NCBI GenBank assembly: GCA_905182415.1
Contig: CAJJBK010000042.1
Location: forward strand, 1 to 48,554
Length of the DNA: 48,554 nucleotides
Direction of reading: 5' to 3'
Source of the DNA: an uncultured Woeseiaceae bacterium
Lineage (GTDB): Bacteria; Pseudomonadota; Gammaproteobacteria; Steroidobacterales; Woeseiaceae
The translations under genes and the position numbers were made by a program. The notes beneath the pieces were generated by a model. It was not told where the DNA came from. It saw only the letters and a program-made list of their open reading frames with translations, and searched no databases. This document shows, piece after piece, positions 1 through 8,571 of this stretch. Every line of letters begins with the position of its first letter. Position 1 is the first letter of the stretch.

Positions 1-2117
1 ACTTGCGAGTAAGCCACGTCCAAACTAAAATACTCAGTTGGTGCCCATGTAAGATCTATCTCACCGCCAGCAGCCTCAGTTCGGCCCGCATTTGTTAGAT
101 TGAATGCATTTCCTGCAAACGTTGATACTTGCAAGTTATCTACATTCATTTTCCAAGCTGCCATGTTTAAGCGCAAGGTATCACCTAAATCCATCTTCGC
201 ACCAGCTTCTAGTACTTCATTTGTTTCTGGTAAGAAAACATAAGCTAATCCTGCTGCTAGACGATCGGTATTGGTACCGCCCGCTTTATAACCGGTCGAG
301 TACGAACCATAGAACAACAAATCATCATTTGGTTGGTAGGCGATTTTAACGTTACCAGTTACACGGTGATCTTCAAGCTTGGCATTTTCAGCAGCATGCG
401 GCGCTAATGAAGGCTGAGTATAGAATCCCCAACCCGGTGCATATAGCGGTTTCAAAGCTGCTAATATGTTAGGTATCGGTATCGATGCACCTTTTGCTAG
501 TGCGCCCAATGTCCATAAAATAGATCCTGGAGTGGTAGACACAATATCTGGAACCCCTCCAAGCGTGCTATTTGTGAAGGTACCGTTCATGGTTTTATCT
601 TCGTTGGTGTATCTCAATCCTGTAGTTAATGTCCAATTATCTTGAACCGGGATATCAACTTGACCAAAAAATGCATAACTTTTATGTTTTTGCTTCATTA
701 CATCGCGAGCATACGCTCCGTCTGGAAATGAACTTGCTGCACCAACGGGAAATGGGTTAACAGATAACGCATATCCTGCTGCCTGTGCATCCGTAAGCGC
801 AGGATTAGCTGCTTTAGCTCCTGCTGCAATCTTTGCGCCCGTAGCAGTATGGAGGCCCGCAAGCGCATTAACCGCGGCGGTAAGTCTTGGATCGGCATTC
901 AAAAACGTCGTGGTATGAATTCCAGACGTTAACTTGGAGTTATTGTCCATGTCTTGAGAGTAATAATAAGCTCCAAATTGATAATGACCGTCTCTGCCAT
1001 TGGCGCCAGCAAAATCACCAGAGAATCTAAGCTCTTGGGAAAAAGAACTTTGCTCTAGAATGTTTCTGTCTGTCAGCAAGTAAGCTGCACCAAAATCGGC
1101 ATCGATGAAATCATTGGTATCAAAATTACGAATCGCTGACACTGAAGTTAAAGTGAAATTTTCATAGTCACGGTTAATCTCTAAAGAGATACCTTTATCT
1201 TTAGCTGTCGATGAAGGCGCATAAGTCAAATACTGCTCTTGCTTATTAAAATTAGCTGCAAGCGTTAAGGGTTGTTTTAGCACGCCCATGATTAAAGCGT
1301 CTGTTCCTGGCGCTCCAGCGGCACTTTTAAAGTTATTCATCTTCGTTAGTGCAGTACAACAAACCTCATCTAATTCTGCGTAATCAGCAATCAAACGCAT
1401 GCTGGTGTTTTCACTAGGTGTATACAACACTTGAAAGCGACCGCCCTTTCTATCACGATCGTTCATCTTAGGACCGTTTTTATTTGTTAGATTGGTAGCA
1501 AAACCATCACGCTCACTGACAAATACTGTACCGCGAACTGCAAGTACATCTTCAATCAATGACATATTTGCTCCGGCATTGACGTTTACCAAACTAAGAT
1601 CTCCACCTACAATCTCAAAGAAACCGTTGCGGTCATGACTTGGTGCAACCGTTCGAATATTGATGGCTCCGGCTGAAGTGTTTTTTCCAAAAAGCGTTCC
1701 TTGCGGTCCACGTAAGATTTCTACAGCTTCAATATCTACCAATTGATTACCAATTGAGCTCTGACGAGCACGATAAACATTATCTACATAAGAGCCTACC
1801 GCTGATTCAAGACCAAAGTTCTGTGAACTGGTGTTTAGTCCACGAATACCCCAACTTGAAAAACCTGCACTCTGACTTTGAAATGACGCCAATGAAGGAG
1901 TCATACCTGCCAAGTCTCGCATCGTTTTAATGCTGGATCTTTGCAACATGTCGCCGGTAAAGGCATCCAATGCAACAGGCACATCTTGTGAGTTTTGAGC
2001 GCGTTTTTGCGCCGTTACGATTATCTCTTCAATTTCAAGAGCATTGACACTAGTAACAGAAAAGCCAACCAGTATGCAAAGTGATTTCGCTAAGAAGCGA
2101 CGAATATTAAAGTTCAT
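1..2117 (-). CDS. TonB-dependent outer-membrane receptor, partial (C-terminus beyond window)
   Basis: The minus frame is open without interruption from an ATG at 2117 to the window edge (about 705 codons), so the missing part is the last beta strands. Residues 1-26 form a signal peptide ending VNA. A TonB box (EEIIVTA, residues 30-36) follows, then a plug domain with the family motif VEILRGPQGTLFGKNTSAGA near 132-150, then a long beta-barrel with aromatic-rich strands (for example FFGQVDIPVQDNWTLTTGLRY and YSTGYKAGG). It should import a large or scarce ligand across the outer membrane using TonB energy, probably from the cluster at 27-32 kb. A strong ribosome site (GGGGGG, 5 nt from ATG) precedes it. 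The substrate cannot be read from sequence; it resembles the broad TonB receptor group of marine gammaproteobacteria. No Fur-box-like site was seen. Confidence 0.93.
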   Translation of the reverse strand, partial: MNFNIRRFLAKSLCILVGFSVTSVNALEIEEIIVTAQKRAQNSQDVPVALDAFTGDMLQRSSIKTMRDLAGMTPSLASFQSQSAGFSSWGIRGLNTSSQNFGLESAVGSYVDNVYRARQSSIGNQLVDIEAVEILRGPQGTLFGKNTSAGAINIRTVAPSHDRNGFFEIVGGDLSLVNVNAGANMSLIEDVLAVRGTVFVSERDGFATNLTNKNGPKMNDRDRKGGRFQVLYTPSENTSMRLIADYAELDEVCCTALTKMNNFKSAAGAPGTDALIMGVLKQPLTLAANFNKQEQYLTYAPSSTAKDKGISLEINRDYENFTLTSVSAIRNFDTNDFIDADFGAAYLLTDRNILEQSSFSQELRFSGDFAGANGRDGHYQFGAYYYSQDMDNNSKLTSGIHTTTFLNADPRLTAAVNALAGLHTATGAKIAAGAKAANPALTDAQAAGYALSVNPFPVGAASSFPDGAYARDVMKQKHKSYAFFGQVDIPVQDNWTLTTGLRYTNEDKTMNGTFTNSTLGGVPDIVSTTPGSILWTLGALAKGASIPIPNILAALKPLYAPGWGFYTQPSLAPHAAENAKLEDHRVTGNVKIAYQPNDDLLFYGSYSTGYKAGGTNTDRLAAGLAYVFLPETNEVLEAGAKMDLGDTLRLNMAAWKMNVDNLQVSTFAGNAFNLTNAGRTEAAGGEIDLTWAPTEYFSLDVAYSQ

Positions 2118-2136
2118 ATTTCCCCCCGAAAACTCA

Positions 2137-2155
2137 GTCTAATTAATTGTTAGAC
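2137..2155. repeat. Inverted repeat GTCTAA-N7-TTAGAC in receptor leader
   Basis: Two perfect 6-nt arms separated by 7 nt lie between the predicted promoter and the receptor start. It could be a regulator site or a chance AT-rich palindrome. A similar element (TGTCTAATATAGACA) occurs upstream of acpP. Confidence 0.3.
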
Positions 2156-2177
2156 ATTAAAGTTCGGTATTTACTAA

Positions 2178-2186
2178 ATTATACCA
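2178..2186 (-). promoter_or_regulatory. Extended -10 promoter for the TonB receptor
   Basis: On the minus strand the sequence reads TGGTATAAT, a perfect -10 hexamer with the TGn extension. No good -35 hexamer lies 16-18 nt upstream, as expected for extended -10 promoters. It would start a leader of about 55 nt before the receptor ATG. Confidence 0.5.
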
Positions 2187-2340
2187 ACCCATCATCATAT
2201 GATTATGGGACCACATGCAGTTGTAATTGCTTACTTCTGCTACGAATATAGCGATAAAATATCTCTATATAACCAATGATTACATGTATTAAACGATTTG
2301 GGAAGCCCATTTGTCACATAAGTGATATGTTATGTCTATA

Positions 2341-2580
2341 TCAACAATCGATTAAGTTGCGTCCGCTAAAGAGAATAGATTTATATTTTGATTTGTATTG
2401 ACAAGAGATAGGATGCTTACTTAGTTCCAAACTCTTGATCTCATCTCCAATTGGGCGCTCATCCAATTGCATTGAAACAGCATGTGTATCTCTGGAAACA
2501 CCCTGCTTAAGATAGTCAATTAATACAGTAGTCAATAGTGTCACGTCATCAAAAATATATTTCATCTTGAATAGCTTCAT
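2341..2580 (-). CDS. Small hypothetical ORF (79 aa), uncertain
   Basis: I do not recognise this protein. It is an open frame on the same strand as, and 41 nt downstream of, the glycerophosphodiesterase gene, in an otherwise empty 500-nt gap. The predicted protein is mixed polar/hydrophobic with no membrane segment, no signal peptide and two cysteines (one at the C-terminus). Upstream of the ATG there is only a weak GGGCAAG-like ribosome site; an alternative ATG is codon 6. It could be a real small protein co-transcribed with glpQ or a chance ORF. The rest of the gap (2187-2340) shows nothing further. Confidence 0.3.
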   Translation of the reverse strand: MKLFKMKYIFDDVTLLTTVLIDYLKQGVSRDTHAVSMQLDERPIGDEIKSLELSKHPISCQYKSKYKSILFSGRNLIDC

Positions 2581-2621
2581 TAATTTACTTGCCCAGCATT
2601 AATGGCACAGGAAGCACGTAA

Positions 2622-3563
2622 CTAGCTACCTTTTATCAGGTCAATTGTTTGATCAACGAAGTCAGTGAACAGACCATCCACTCTCAAATCAGTTACAAAC
2701 CATCGAATCATTTCTTCATAACTTCTAAACGACAAAGGCACACTGTCCGCTCTGAATGTAAATGGATGCACCAATAAGTTATGGTTTTTTGCGTACTGCA
2801 TTAAGTTTGTTGGTGAAACCGAGTTATTGACAATGCTGGCTGTATAGAATAAGTCCATAGTAGGACCGATGCCAACTGCATATTGGGCGATATCCTTGCA
2901 TCCTCTATCGGTTGACATTTTACGAAAATCGTCCGGTGACTCATTCCATGAGTTTTTCCCTATTAACTGGATTAAGGGTAGCTTTGATTTGAAGTCATTT
3001 CTAATTCGTTTTAATTCCGTGGAATCAAAACATTGTAAAAAGATATTATCCGACTCTGCTTCATAATTATTTTGCTTTAAGACATCGAGAGTATGAAGAG
3101 TAATCTCTGCACCTTCTTTATTGTGCCAATCTGGTTTTTTTATTTCAGTATAGAGTCCAACATTTCTTCCAGTGGAATGATTTAAACCTTGGATTAAATC
3201 GATCTCTTCTTGCAATGTAGGGATTTGAAAATGACCCCGCTCATAAGGAAATCGCTGAGGAAATACCGGGCCACTGCCGTCTGAATTACCTCTTTCATGT
3301 ACTTCTAATTGCTTAAGCTCTAACAGTTCAAAATCTCGAACATACCAATGGCCGTCGTCTCGATTACGTTGTGGAAATATTTCTGCAACATTAGTAACTT
3401 GATCCAAATGGATATCATGCAAAACAATAGGACAATCATCCTTAGACAAGACAATATCTTGTTCAATGAAATCTGCACCCATACCGTAGGCAAGTGCCGC
3501 CGCACTCAATGTGTGCTCAGGTAAATATCCGCTGGCGCCGCGATGCGCGATTACAATTGTCAC
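2622..3563 (-). CDS. glpQ: Glycerophosphodiester phosphodiesterase, GlpQ type, no signal peptide
   Basis: This enzyme hydrolyses glycerophosphodiesters from phospholipid breakdown to sn-glycerol 3-phosphate plus an alcohol. The N-terminus carries the GDPD signature IAHRGASGYLPEHT (residues 4-18, catalytic His and Arg), followed by the metal-site Glu and second His (FIEQDIVLSKDD, PIVLHD), then EIKKPDWHNKEG, FLQCFD and the C-terminal GLFTDFVD block. All match the GlpQ subfamily, which is usually periplasmic. Here the start is GTG at 3563 with AGGGG about 9 nt upstream. The codon directly before it is an in-frame TGA, so no signal peptide can be added, and the product begins at what is the mature N-terminus elsewhere. 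I infer a cytoplasmic enzyme. It is divergent from the fadJ-like gene across 86 nt. Confidence 0.9.
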   Translation of the reverse strand: MTIVIAHRGASGYLPEHTLSAAALAYGMGADFIEQDIVLSKDDCPIVLHDIHLDQVTNVAEIFPQRNRDDGHWYVRDFELLELKQLEVHERGNSDGSGPVFPQRFPYERGHFQIPTLQEEIDLIQGLNHSTGRNVGLYTEIKKPDWHNKEGAEITLHTLDVLKQNNYEAESDNIFLQCFDSTELKRIRNDFKSKLPLIQLIGKNSWNESPDDFRKMSTDRGCKDIAQYAVGIGPTMDLFYTASIVNNSVSPTNLMQYAKNHNLLVHPFTFRADSVPLSFRSYEEMIRWFVTDLRVDGLFTDFVDQTIDLIKGS

Positions 3564-3649
3564 TCAATTAAGCCCCTAAAAAAAGTAATGTGATAAGAAT
3601 AATAGTAAATTATACTAACGTAATTATAAGATTATTATAGGCGTTAACC

Positions 3650-5695
3650 ATGACTAATAAAGCGAAATTTCAACACTGGGCATTAAATCTCGATAAAGAC
3701 AATCTGGCTTGGCTTTGTTTCGATAAACATGAAAGCTCAGCCAATGTTTTATCTGCGTCTGTTTTAGAGGAATTCGCGTCCATCGTAGAGCAACTTCAGC
3801 TTAACCTTCCCGATGGATTGATTATTTACTCGGGAAAGAAAAATGGCTTCATCATGGGTGCTGACATCAAGGAATTTACCAAGATCAACAGTGAAGAAGA
3901 GGCATACACATTAATTCGTCAGGGTCAAAAAGTTTTAGATGCGTTAGAGGCACTTGCCTGCCCTACTCTATCAGTTATCAATGGTTACACCTTAGGTGGT
4001 GGACTTGAATTAGCGATGGCCTGTAATTATAGAATTGCAATTAATTCAGATAAACCAGTCATAGGGCTTCCTGAAGTTCAGCTTGGTTTGCATCCTGGAT
4101 TTGGCGGGACCGTCAGAGCAGTTAAAATAGCCGGCGTGCGAGCAGCGATGAAATTGATGCTCACTGGGAAACCGATCCGAGTAAAAGCAGCAAAAAATAA
4201 TGGCTTAGTCGATCAATTGTGCTCTGATGAAGAATGGCAAAATCAAGCCAGAGCGATGATAAAATCAAAGCCCAAGCAAGCTACTGCCCCTCTAATTGAA
4301 AAATTATTAAACCTGCCTTTTTTGAGAGGTTTCATTGCAAAAACATTAATCAAACAAGTTTCTTCCAAAGCAAATAAAAATCATTATCCAGCACCATATG
4401 CAATGATAGGTTTGTGGCAAAAACATGGCGCTTCAACAACTAATGGTTATAAAGCAGAAGCAAGATCGATGGCAAAATTAATGTGCGGTAGTACCAGTCG
4501 TAATCTAATACGAGTTTTCTTTTTGCAGAACAAATTGAAATCTCAATTCCCAGCGAGTGATACCAACATCAAAAATATTCATGTTATTGGTGCCGGAATA
4601 ATGGGGGGTGATATTGCAAGTTGGTGTGCCCTAAAAGGCTTCAATGTAACTCTTCAAGATCGCTCTACCGAAGATATAGCTCCAGCTCTAAAAAGAGCTG
4701 AAAAACTATTTGCAAAAAAAATTAGGGACAACTCGCTACTTGAAAAAACTCGCTCAAGATTATCCGAAGACCTCCTTGGTGATGGTGTAGCAAATGCAGA
4801 TTTAATCATTGAAGCGATTTATGAGAATCTTGAAGCCAAAAAAGAACTTTACAAAAAAATTGAAACCAACATGAAATCAACCGCAGTATTAGCGACCAAC
4901 ACTTCAAGTATCTTACTGGAGGATTTAAGGGTCGATCTAAAGCAACCTGAAAAATTTATCGGTTTGCATTTCTTTAACCCGGTTTCACAATTACCCCTGG
5001 TGGAAATAATCAGCTGTAATGATACCGATGGCGATACGCTTCAAACGGGATTTAATTTCGTTAAAAAAATTGGTAAATCCCCTTTACTTTGTAAAAGCTC
5101 AGAAGGCTTTATTGTTAATCGTATCTTGGCCCCCTATATGGCAGAAGCGATGCATCTTAGCGAAGAAGGTATGGCATCGATAGATATAGATAAAGTTGCG
5201 GTAAATTTTGGAATGCCAATGGGTCCTGTAGAACTTGTTGATACTGTAGGTATAGATGTTGCATTGAATGTATCTAAGGTACTAGGCAAGGCATTTAATC
5301 GACCCATTCCAAAAAAATTAATAGATATGGTCGAAAATAATGAGCTTGGAAAGAAAACTGGCAAAGGTTTTTATGACTGGACATTTGACGGAGTATCCAA
5401 ACCCAATGCAACCGCAGATGAAACGGCATTAATCCCAGATGATGCAGAGGATAGACTTATTCTACCGATGCTAAATGAAGCGGTTGCATGCCTTGAAGAA
5501 GGTATTGTTCTTGATTCAGATATGCTCGATATTGGTGTGATTTTTGGCACGGGCTTCGCCCCTTTTCATGGCGGACCAATACAGTATGCAAAGGAACGTG
5601 GCCTTGAGAATATAATGATGGCTTTTGCTAAACTTGAAGCCAAGCATGGATCAAGATTTAAGGCTCATTCTGGCTGGCTAAAATTAACAAAATAA
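3650..5695 (+). CDS. fadJ: Fatty-acid beta-oxidation alpha subunit: enoyl-CoA hydratase / 3-hydroxyacyl-CoA dehydrogenase
   Basis: This two-domain enzyme hydrates trans-2-enoyl-CoA and oxidises the 3-hydroxyacyl-CoA with NAD. The hydratase domain (about 1-230) has the oxyanion motif GFIMGADI and both catalytic glutamates, E120 in GGGLE and E142 in GLPEV. The dehydrogenase part begins with the dinucleotide fold GAGIMGG (314-320), has the catalytic His440 in GLHFFNPV and the SSEGFIVNR and GMPMGPVELVDTVG segments. At 681 residues it is slightly shorter than FadB/FadJ (about 715-730). No thiolase subunit gene (fadA/fadI) is adjacent, so the partner is encoded elsewhere. FadJ rather than FadB is a judgement on overall similarity. 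It ends 10 nt from the convergent holB with no visible terminator. Confidence 0.88.
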   Translation: MTNKAKFQHWALNLDKDNLAWLCFDKHESSANVLSASVLEEFASIVEQLQLNLPDGLIIYSGKKNGFIMGADIKEFTKINSEEEAYTLIRQGQKVLDALEALACPTLSVINGYTLGGGLELAMACNYRIAINSDKPVIGLPEVQLGLHPGFGGTVRAVKIAGVRAAMKLMLTGKPIRVKAAKNNGLVDQLCSDEEWQNQARAMIKSKPKQATAPLIEKLLNLPFLRGFIAKTLIKQVSSKANKNHYPAPYAMIGLWQKHGASTTNGYKAEARSMAKLMCGSTSRNLIRVFFLQNKLKSQFPASDTNIKNIHVIGAGIMGGDIASWCALKGFNVTLQDRSTEDIAPALKRAEKLFAKKIRDNSLLEKTRSRLSEDLLGDGVANADLIIEAIYENLEAKKELYKKIETNMKSTAVLATNTSSILLEDLRVDLKQPEKFIGLHFFNPVSQLPLVEIISCNDTDGDTLQTGFNFVKKIGKSPLLCKSSEGFIVNRILAPYMAEAMHLSEEGMASIDIDKVAVNFGMPMGPVELVDTVGIDVALNVSKVLGKAFNRPIPKKLIDMVENNELGKKTGKGFYDWTFDGVSKPNATADETALIPDDAEDRLILPMLNEAVACLEEGIVLDSDMLDIGVIFGTGFAPFHGGPIQYAKERGLENIMMAFAKLEAKHGSRFKAHSGWLKLTK

Positions 5696-5705
5696 ATACT
5701 AATAA

Positions 5706-6734
5706 TTATCGATTAATACTTTGAAAAAAATTGGCTGGCAAGCGATTAAACATGGCTTGATCTTGATTGCAGAATTTTAACCCCATAGACCAATCTACCA
5801 ATAATGACTCGTAGGCCATTTGTAAATTATAAGAACCTTGTGGTTGATTGCGTAATTTGTAGATAGTATCTAAAAAAATAAATAAATTTAATTTATCTAT
5901 CTTACTTAACATTAATATATCTGACTCACCTCCTATCGAGGATCCCGATCCAAAAGACTGATGGATTAGAGTTGCCACAAAATCAGCGAGCCAGTCCAAT
6001 ACAAAGTGAGGCTCTTCCTTGCTCCATTTTGCTGCCAACTGGATGGGTGATTCTTTTTTATGCAATAACTCAATAAATTGTTGCTTGAATACCGGTATCT
6101 TTTTAAATTCTTCAACCTTACTTAATGCTAATAATGGATGCTCAATAAGATGTTTGGGCAATTCATCCCAGCTCAATGTGTCATTTGCATCTTTTAACCA
6201 TTGGATAGCATCGACCGTGGAGGGTTTATTTATATTCAATTGCTGACAGCGACTTCTAATTGTTGCTGGTATATTCTGCATACGATCCACGATTAATATA
6301 ATAAGCGTATTACCACTCGGTTCCTCTAGCGTCTTGAGCAAACTATTAGTCGCATTTACAGTCATTGCATTTGCTGGCTCAATTATTGCAACCTTTCCAA
6401 CACCTAAATAGCTTGTCTTCGATAATTCTTCGGTAAGCGCTCTAATTTGATCAACACTAATTGAGGTTTTACCGTCATTCGGAGAGACACGATGAATGTC
6501 TGCATGCTCATGATCGTGGCGTGGATGAATTGGAAATTCTGTGGTCGGTGAAATTCGCAAAAATTTCTCTATCTTCCATTCCGCTAATGATCTTTTACCA
6601 ATTCCAGCAGATCCTGATAACAACAAAGCATGTGGGATCTGATTGTTTGCAATTTGGGTTACCCATATTTTTTGCTGCTCTCGATACCAAGGAATATCGG
6701 CGACTTTTGATTGTTTTGTATTATTATTGGTCAC
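5706..6734 (-). CDS. holB: DNA polymerase III subunit delta-prime
   Basis: Part of the clamp-loader complex that opens the beta clamp on primed DNA. The AAA+ fold is visible: a P-loop-like GSAGIGKRS (41-49), sensor-type segment NATNSLLKTLEEPSG (127-141) and the SRC arginine-finger motif (161-163), giving the delta-prime assignment. The zinc module that follows the first helix in E. coli delta-prime (four cysteines) is replaced by a cysteine-free His/Pro-rich stretch (FPIHPRHDHEHADIH, about 67-81). The start is GTG at 6734, overlapping the tmk stop in GTGA, so translation is probably coupled. Length 342 is usual. It is the last gene of mltG-tmk-holB. Confidence 0.9.
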   Translation of the reverse strand: MTNNNTKQSKVADIPWYREQQKIWVTQIANNQIPHALLLSGSAGIGKRSLAEWKIEKFLRISPTTEFPIHPRHDHEHADIHRVSPNDGKTSISVDQIRALTEELSKTSYLGVGKVAIIEPANAMTVNATNSLLKTLEEPSGNTLIILIVDRMQNIPATIRSRCQQLNINKPSTVDAIQWLKDANDTLSWDELPKHLIEHPLLALSKVEEFKKIPVFKQQFIELLHKKESPIQLAAKWSKEEPHFVLDWLADFVATLIHQSFGSGSSIGGESDILMLSKIDKLNLFIFLDTIYKLRNQPQGSYNLQMAYESLLVDWSMGLKFCNQDQAMFNRLPANFFQSINR

Positions 6735-7357
6735 TCTAATAACCGATCCAAATGAAATAAAATTTCAGCTTGAACTAATTTTAACGATTGAGATGCATCA
6801 ATAACAACAAATCTATCTTTATGCTCGTTAGCAAGCTCTAAGTAGCCTTGTCTAACACGCTCATAAAATGAAATATCTTCAGTTTCCATACGATCGATAG
6901 AACCCCTATTTTTAGCTCTTTGCATACCTATTTCTGCTGGAGCATCTAGTAAGATTGTTAAATCAGGTTGTAATTTTTTTTGTACCCAGGCAGCGATTAT
7001 ATTGATATCTTTAACATCAAAGCCACGACCGTAACCTTGATATGCAATAGTAGCGTCAGAAAAGCGATCACAAATTACATAATGCCCTTGGTTAATTGCG
7101 GGCTTTATTAAATTCTCTATATGAAAAGATCTGGCAGCAAAGAATAGGAGTAATTCTGCGATCTCTGGAACAGTCTCACCCTCTGTATTCAAGAGAACTC
7201 GCCTTATCTCTTCGGCTGTCTTCGTGCCACCGGGCTCTCGAGTTTCTATAGTAGTTATATCTTTGCTTTTGAGGTAATTGGATATAAATTCAATATTTGT
7301 TGACTTGCCAACACCTTCACTGCCTTCAATGGTTATAAATTTTCCTGTCATATTCAT
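6731..7357 (-). CDS. tmk: Thymidylate kinase
   Basis: Phosphorylates dTMP to dTDP with ATP, an essential step in dTTP synthesis. It shows the P-loop GSEGVGKST (12-20), REPGGT (dTMP-phosphate contact), the DR motif in CDRFSDATIAYQGYGRG, and a basic LID segment RAKNRGSIDRME as in class II enzymes. The 208 residues match the family. ATG at 7357 is preceded by AAGTAGG; a second ATG two codons on is possible. It begins 2 nt after mltG and overlaps holB by 4 nt, a gene order common in gammaproteobacteria. Confidence 0.96.
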   Translation of the reverse strand: MNMTGKFITIEGSEGVGKSTNIEFISNYLKSKDITTIETREPGGTKTAEEIRRVLLNTEGETVPEIAELLLFFAARSFHIENLIKPAINQGHYVICDRFSDATIAYQGYGRGFDVKDINIIAAWVQKKLQPDLTILLDAPAEIGMQRAKNRGSIDRMETEDISFYERVRQGYLELANEHKDRFVVIDASQSLKLVQAEILFHLDRLLE

Positions 7358-7359
7358 AC

Positions 7360-8361
7360 CTACTTTTCTTTGCCTTCTTTGAATTTGATTTTATCAAGAT
7401 ATTCCTTAACAGCAAGATTATGTTCATCTATATCTTTTGAAAATTTATGTCTTCCATCTTCATCGCCAGTAGCAACAAAATATATGTACTCTTCATCGCT
7501 TGGGTTGAATGCAGCACGGATTGAATCTCTTCCAGGCAGCGCAATGGGTGATGGTGGAAGGCCCTTTCTAGTGTACGTATTGTAAGGGGTATCAAGGCGA
7601 AGATTACTTCTAGTTAGATTCCCATCAAATTTAGATCCCAAACCATAAATTACCGTTGGATCTGTCTGAAGTCGCATATTTAGCTTTAAACGTTTAATAA
7701 AAACACTGGCTATTCTTGTCCTCTCATCTGCAACTGCAGTTTCTTTTTCTATTATTGAGGCCAAAATAAGCCCCTCATAAGGAGAATAGAGGGGTAAATT
7801 GTCAGCACGATTATTCCATTCTTCATTGAGGGCTTTCAGCAAAGAATTATGTGCATCTTGAAGCACCATTGCAATTGGAGTTGACCTTGGAAATAAATAC
7901 GTTTCAGGTAAAAATAAACCCTCTATATTTGCCTTGGAAGCAAACACAAAAGAATCAGCACTTAGTTGATCCCAATCGATATTTAGATTTAAATTTAAAT
8001 CTACATCCTTATCAGCAAATATTACTGAAGCTCGGAGATCTTGCTCTAACTCACTCGCTGTCAATCCCTCTATGATTGTGAAAGGATGCAAAAAAACTTC
8101 ACCTGTTATAAATCTATCAATAATTAATGATAAATTTGTGACCCCTTCAAGCAAATATTCACCAGCTTGAATTTTTGTTCCTTTTTTGGTCAGTCTCGCG
8201 TAGATCTTCAAGGGAAGGATATTTTCGACGAGACCTTGTTTTTTTAGTTTTATTAGGACTTCACTGAAATTCTCACCAGATTTAATTTCAAAAAAAATTG
8301 GCTTATCGTTGAAATCAATCGTCGAAAATAACATTCTGTAAAAAAGCAAGGCAGCTACCAA
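7360..8361 (-). CDS. mltG: Endolytic murein transglycosylase; true start probably upstream at a non-standard codon
   Basis: MltG cleaves nascent peptidoglycan strands and limits glycan length, anchored in the inner membrane by one N-terminal helix. The YceG/LytM-type domain is clear: EGLILASIIEKETAVADER with catalytic Glu205 (numbered from TTG 8361), then MRLQTDPTVIYGLG, YNTYTRKGLPPSPIALPG and the tail YFVATGD. The only standard start after the in-frame TAA at 8434-8436 is TTG at 8361, which would cut the membrane helix in half. The open frame upstream encodes QVIKLSIVAIIAVLLVAALL, a complete helix with a basic N-side. Initiation at ATT 8421 or ATA 8427 would give 353-355 residues, closer to the usual 340 or so with a full anchor. 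An ATG at 8463 is in the same frame but reads only nine codons before the TAA. Confidence 0.9.
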   Translation of the reverse strand: MVAALLFYRMLFSTIDFNDKPIFFEIKSGENFSEVLIKLKKQGLVENILPLKIYARLTKKGTKIQAGEYLLEGVTNLSLIIDRFITGEVFLHPFTIIEGLTASELEQDLRASVIFADKDVDLNLNLNIDWDQLSADSFVFASKANIEGLFLPETYLFPRSTPIAMVLQDAHNSLLKALNEEWNNRADNLPLYSPYEGLILASIIEKETAVADERTRIASVFIKRLKLNMRLQTDPTVIYGLGSKFDGNLTRSNLRLDTPYNTYTRKGLPPSPIALPGRDSIRAAFNPSDEEYIYFVATGDEDGRHKFSKDIDEHNLAVKEYLDKIKFKEGKEK

Positions 8362-8500
8362 TAAGACTGCAATAATGGCAACGATAGATAATTTGATTAC
8401 TTGAAGTTGATTGATTAAAATTTTTATTCTCTGTTAGTTGAAACTCATCCCGCAAAGCTTCATGGCTATAGACGTTTCTTTATATTTGAATATACAACAA

Positions 8501-8526
8501 AAAAACGCCTCTGATGAGGCGTTTTT
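8501..8526 (-). terminator. Rho-independent terminator after acpP
   Basis: ACGCCTC pairs with GAGGCGT around a four-base loop, flanked by A and T runs on both sides, so it can act in either direction. On the minus strand it ends in a run of T. It sits 45 nt after the acpP stop and separates acpP from mltG-tmk-holB, which therefore need their own promoter in the next 70 nt or so. Confidence 0.88.
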
Positions 8527-8571
8527 AATAATACTTAAAAGAATAAATTATTCTTTCATCTATCCCAATAG

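Noticed and set aside
104-898. Open frames at 104-349 (+) and 698-898 (-) inside the TonB receptor
   Set aside because: They lie in other frames of an uninterrupted receptor gene, lack ribosome sites and have low-complexity, unnatural compositions.
7984-8003. 20-nt perfect palindrome inside mltG
   Set aside because: It is AT-only apart from one pair and encodes a simple LNLNL repeat in a variable loop; most likely a local coding repeat.
8461-8463. ATG 8463 as the mltG start
   Set aside because: It is in frame but followed by TAA after nine codons, so it cannot give full-length protein without read-through.
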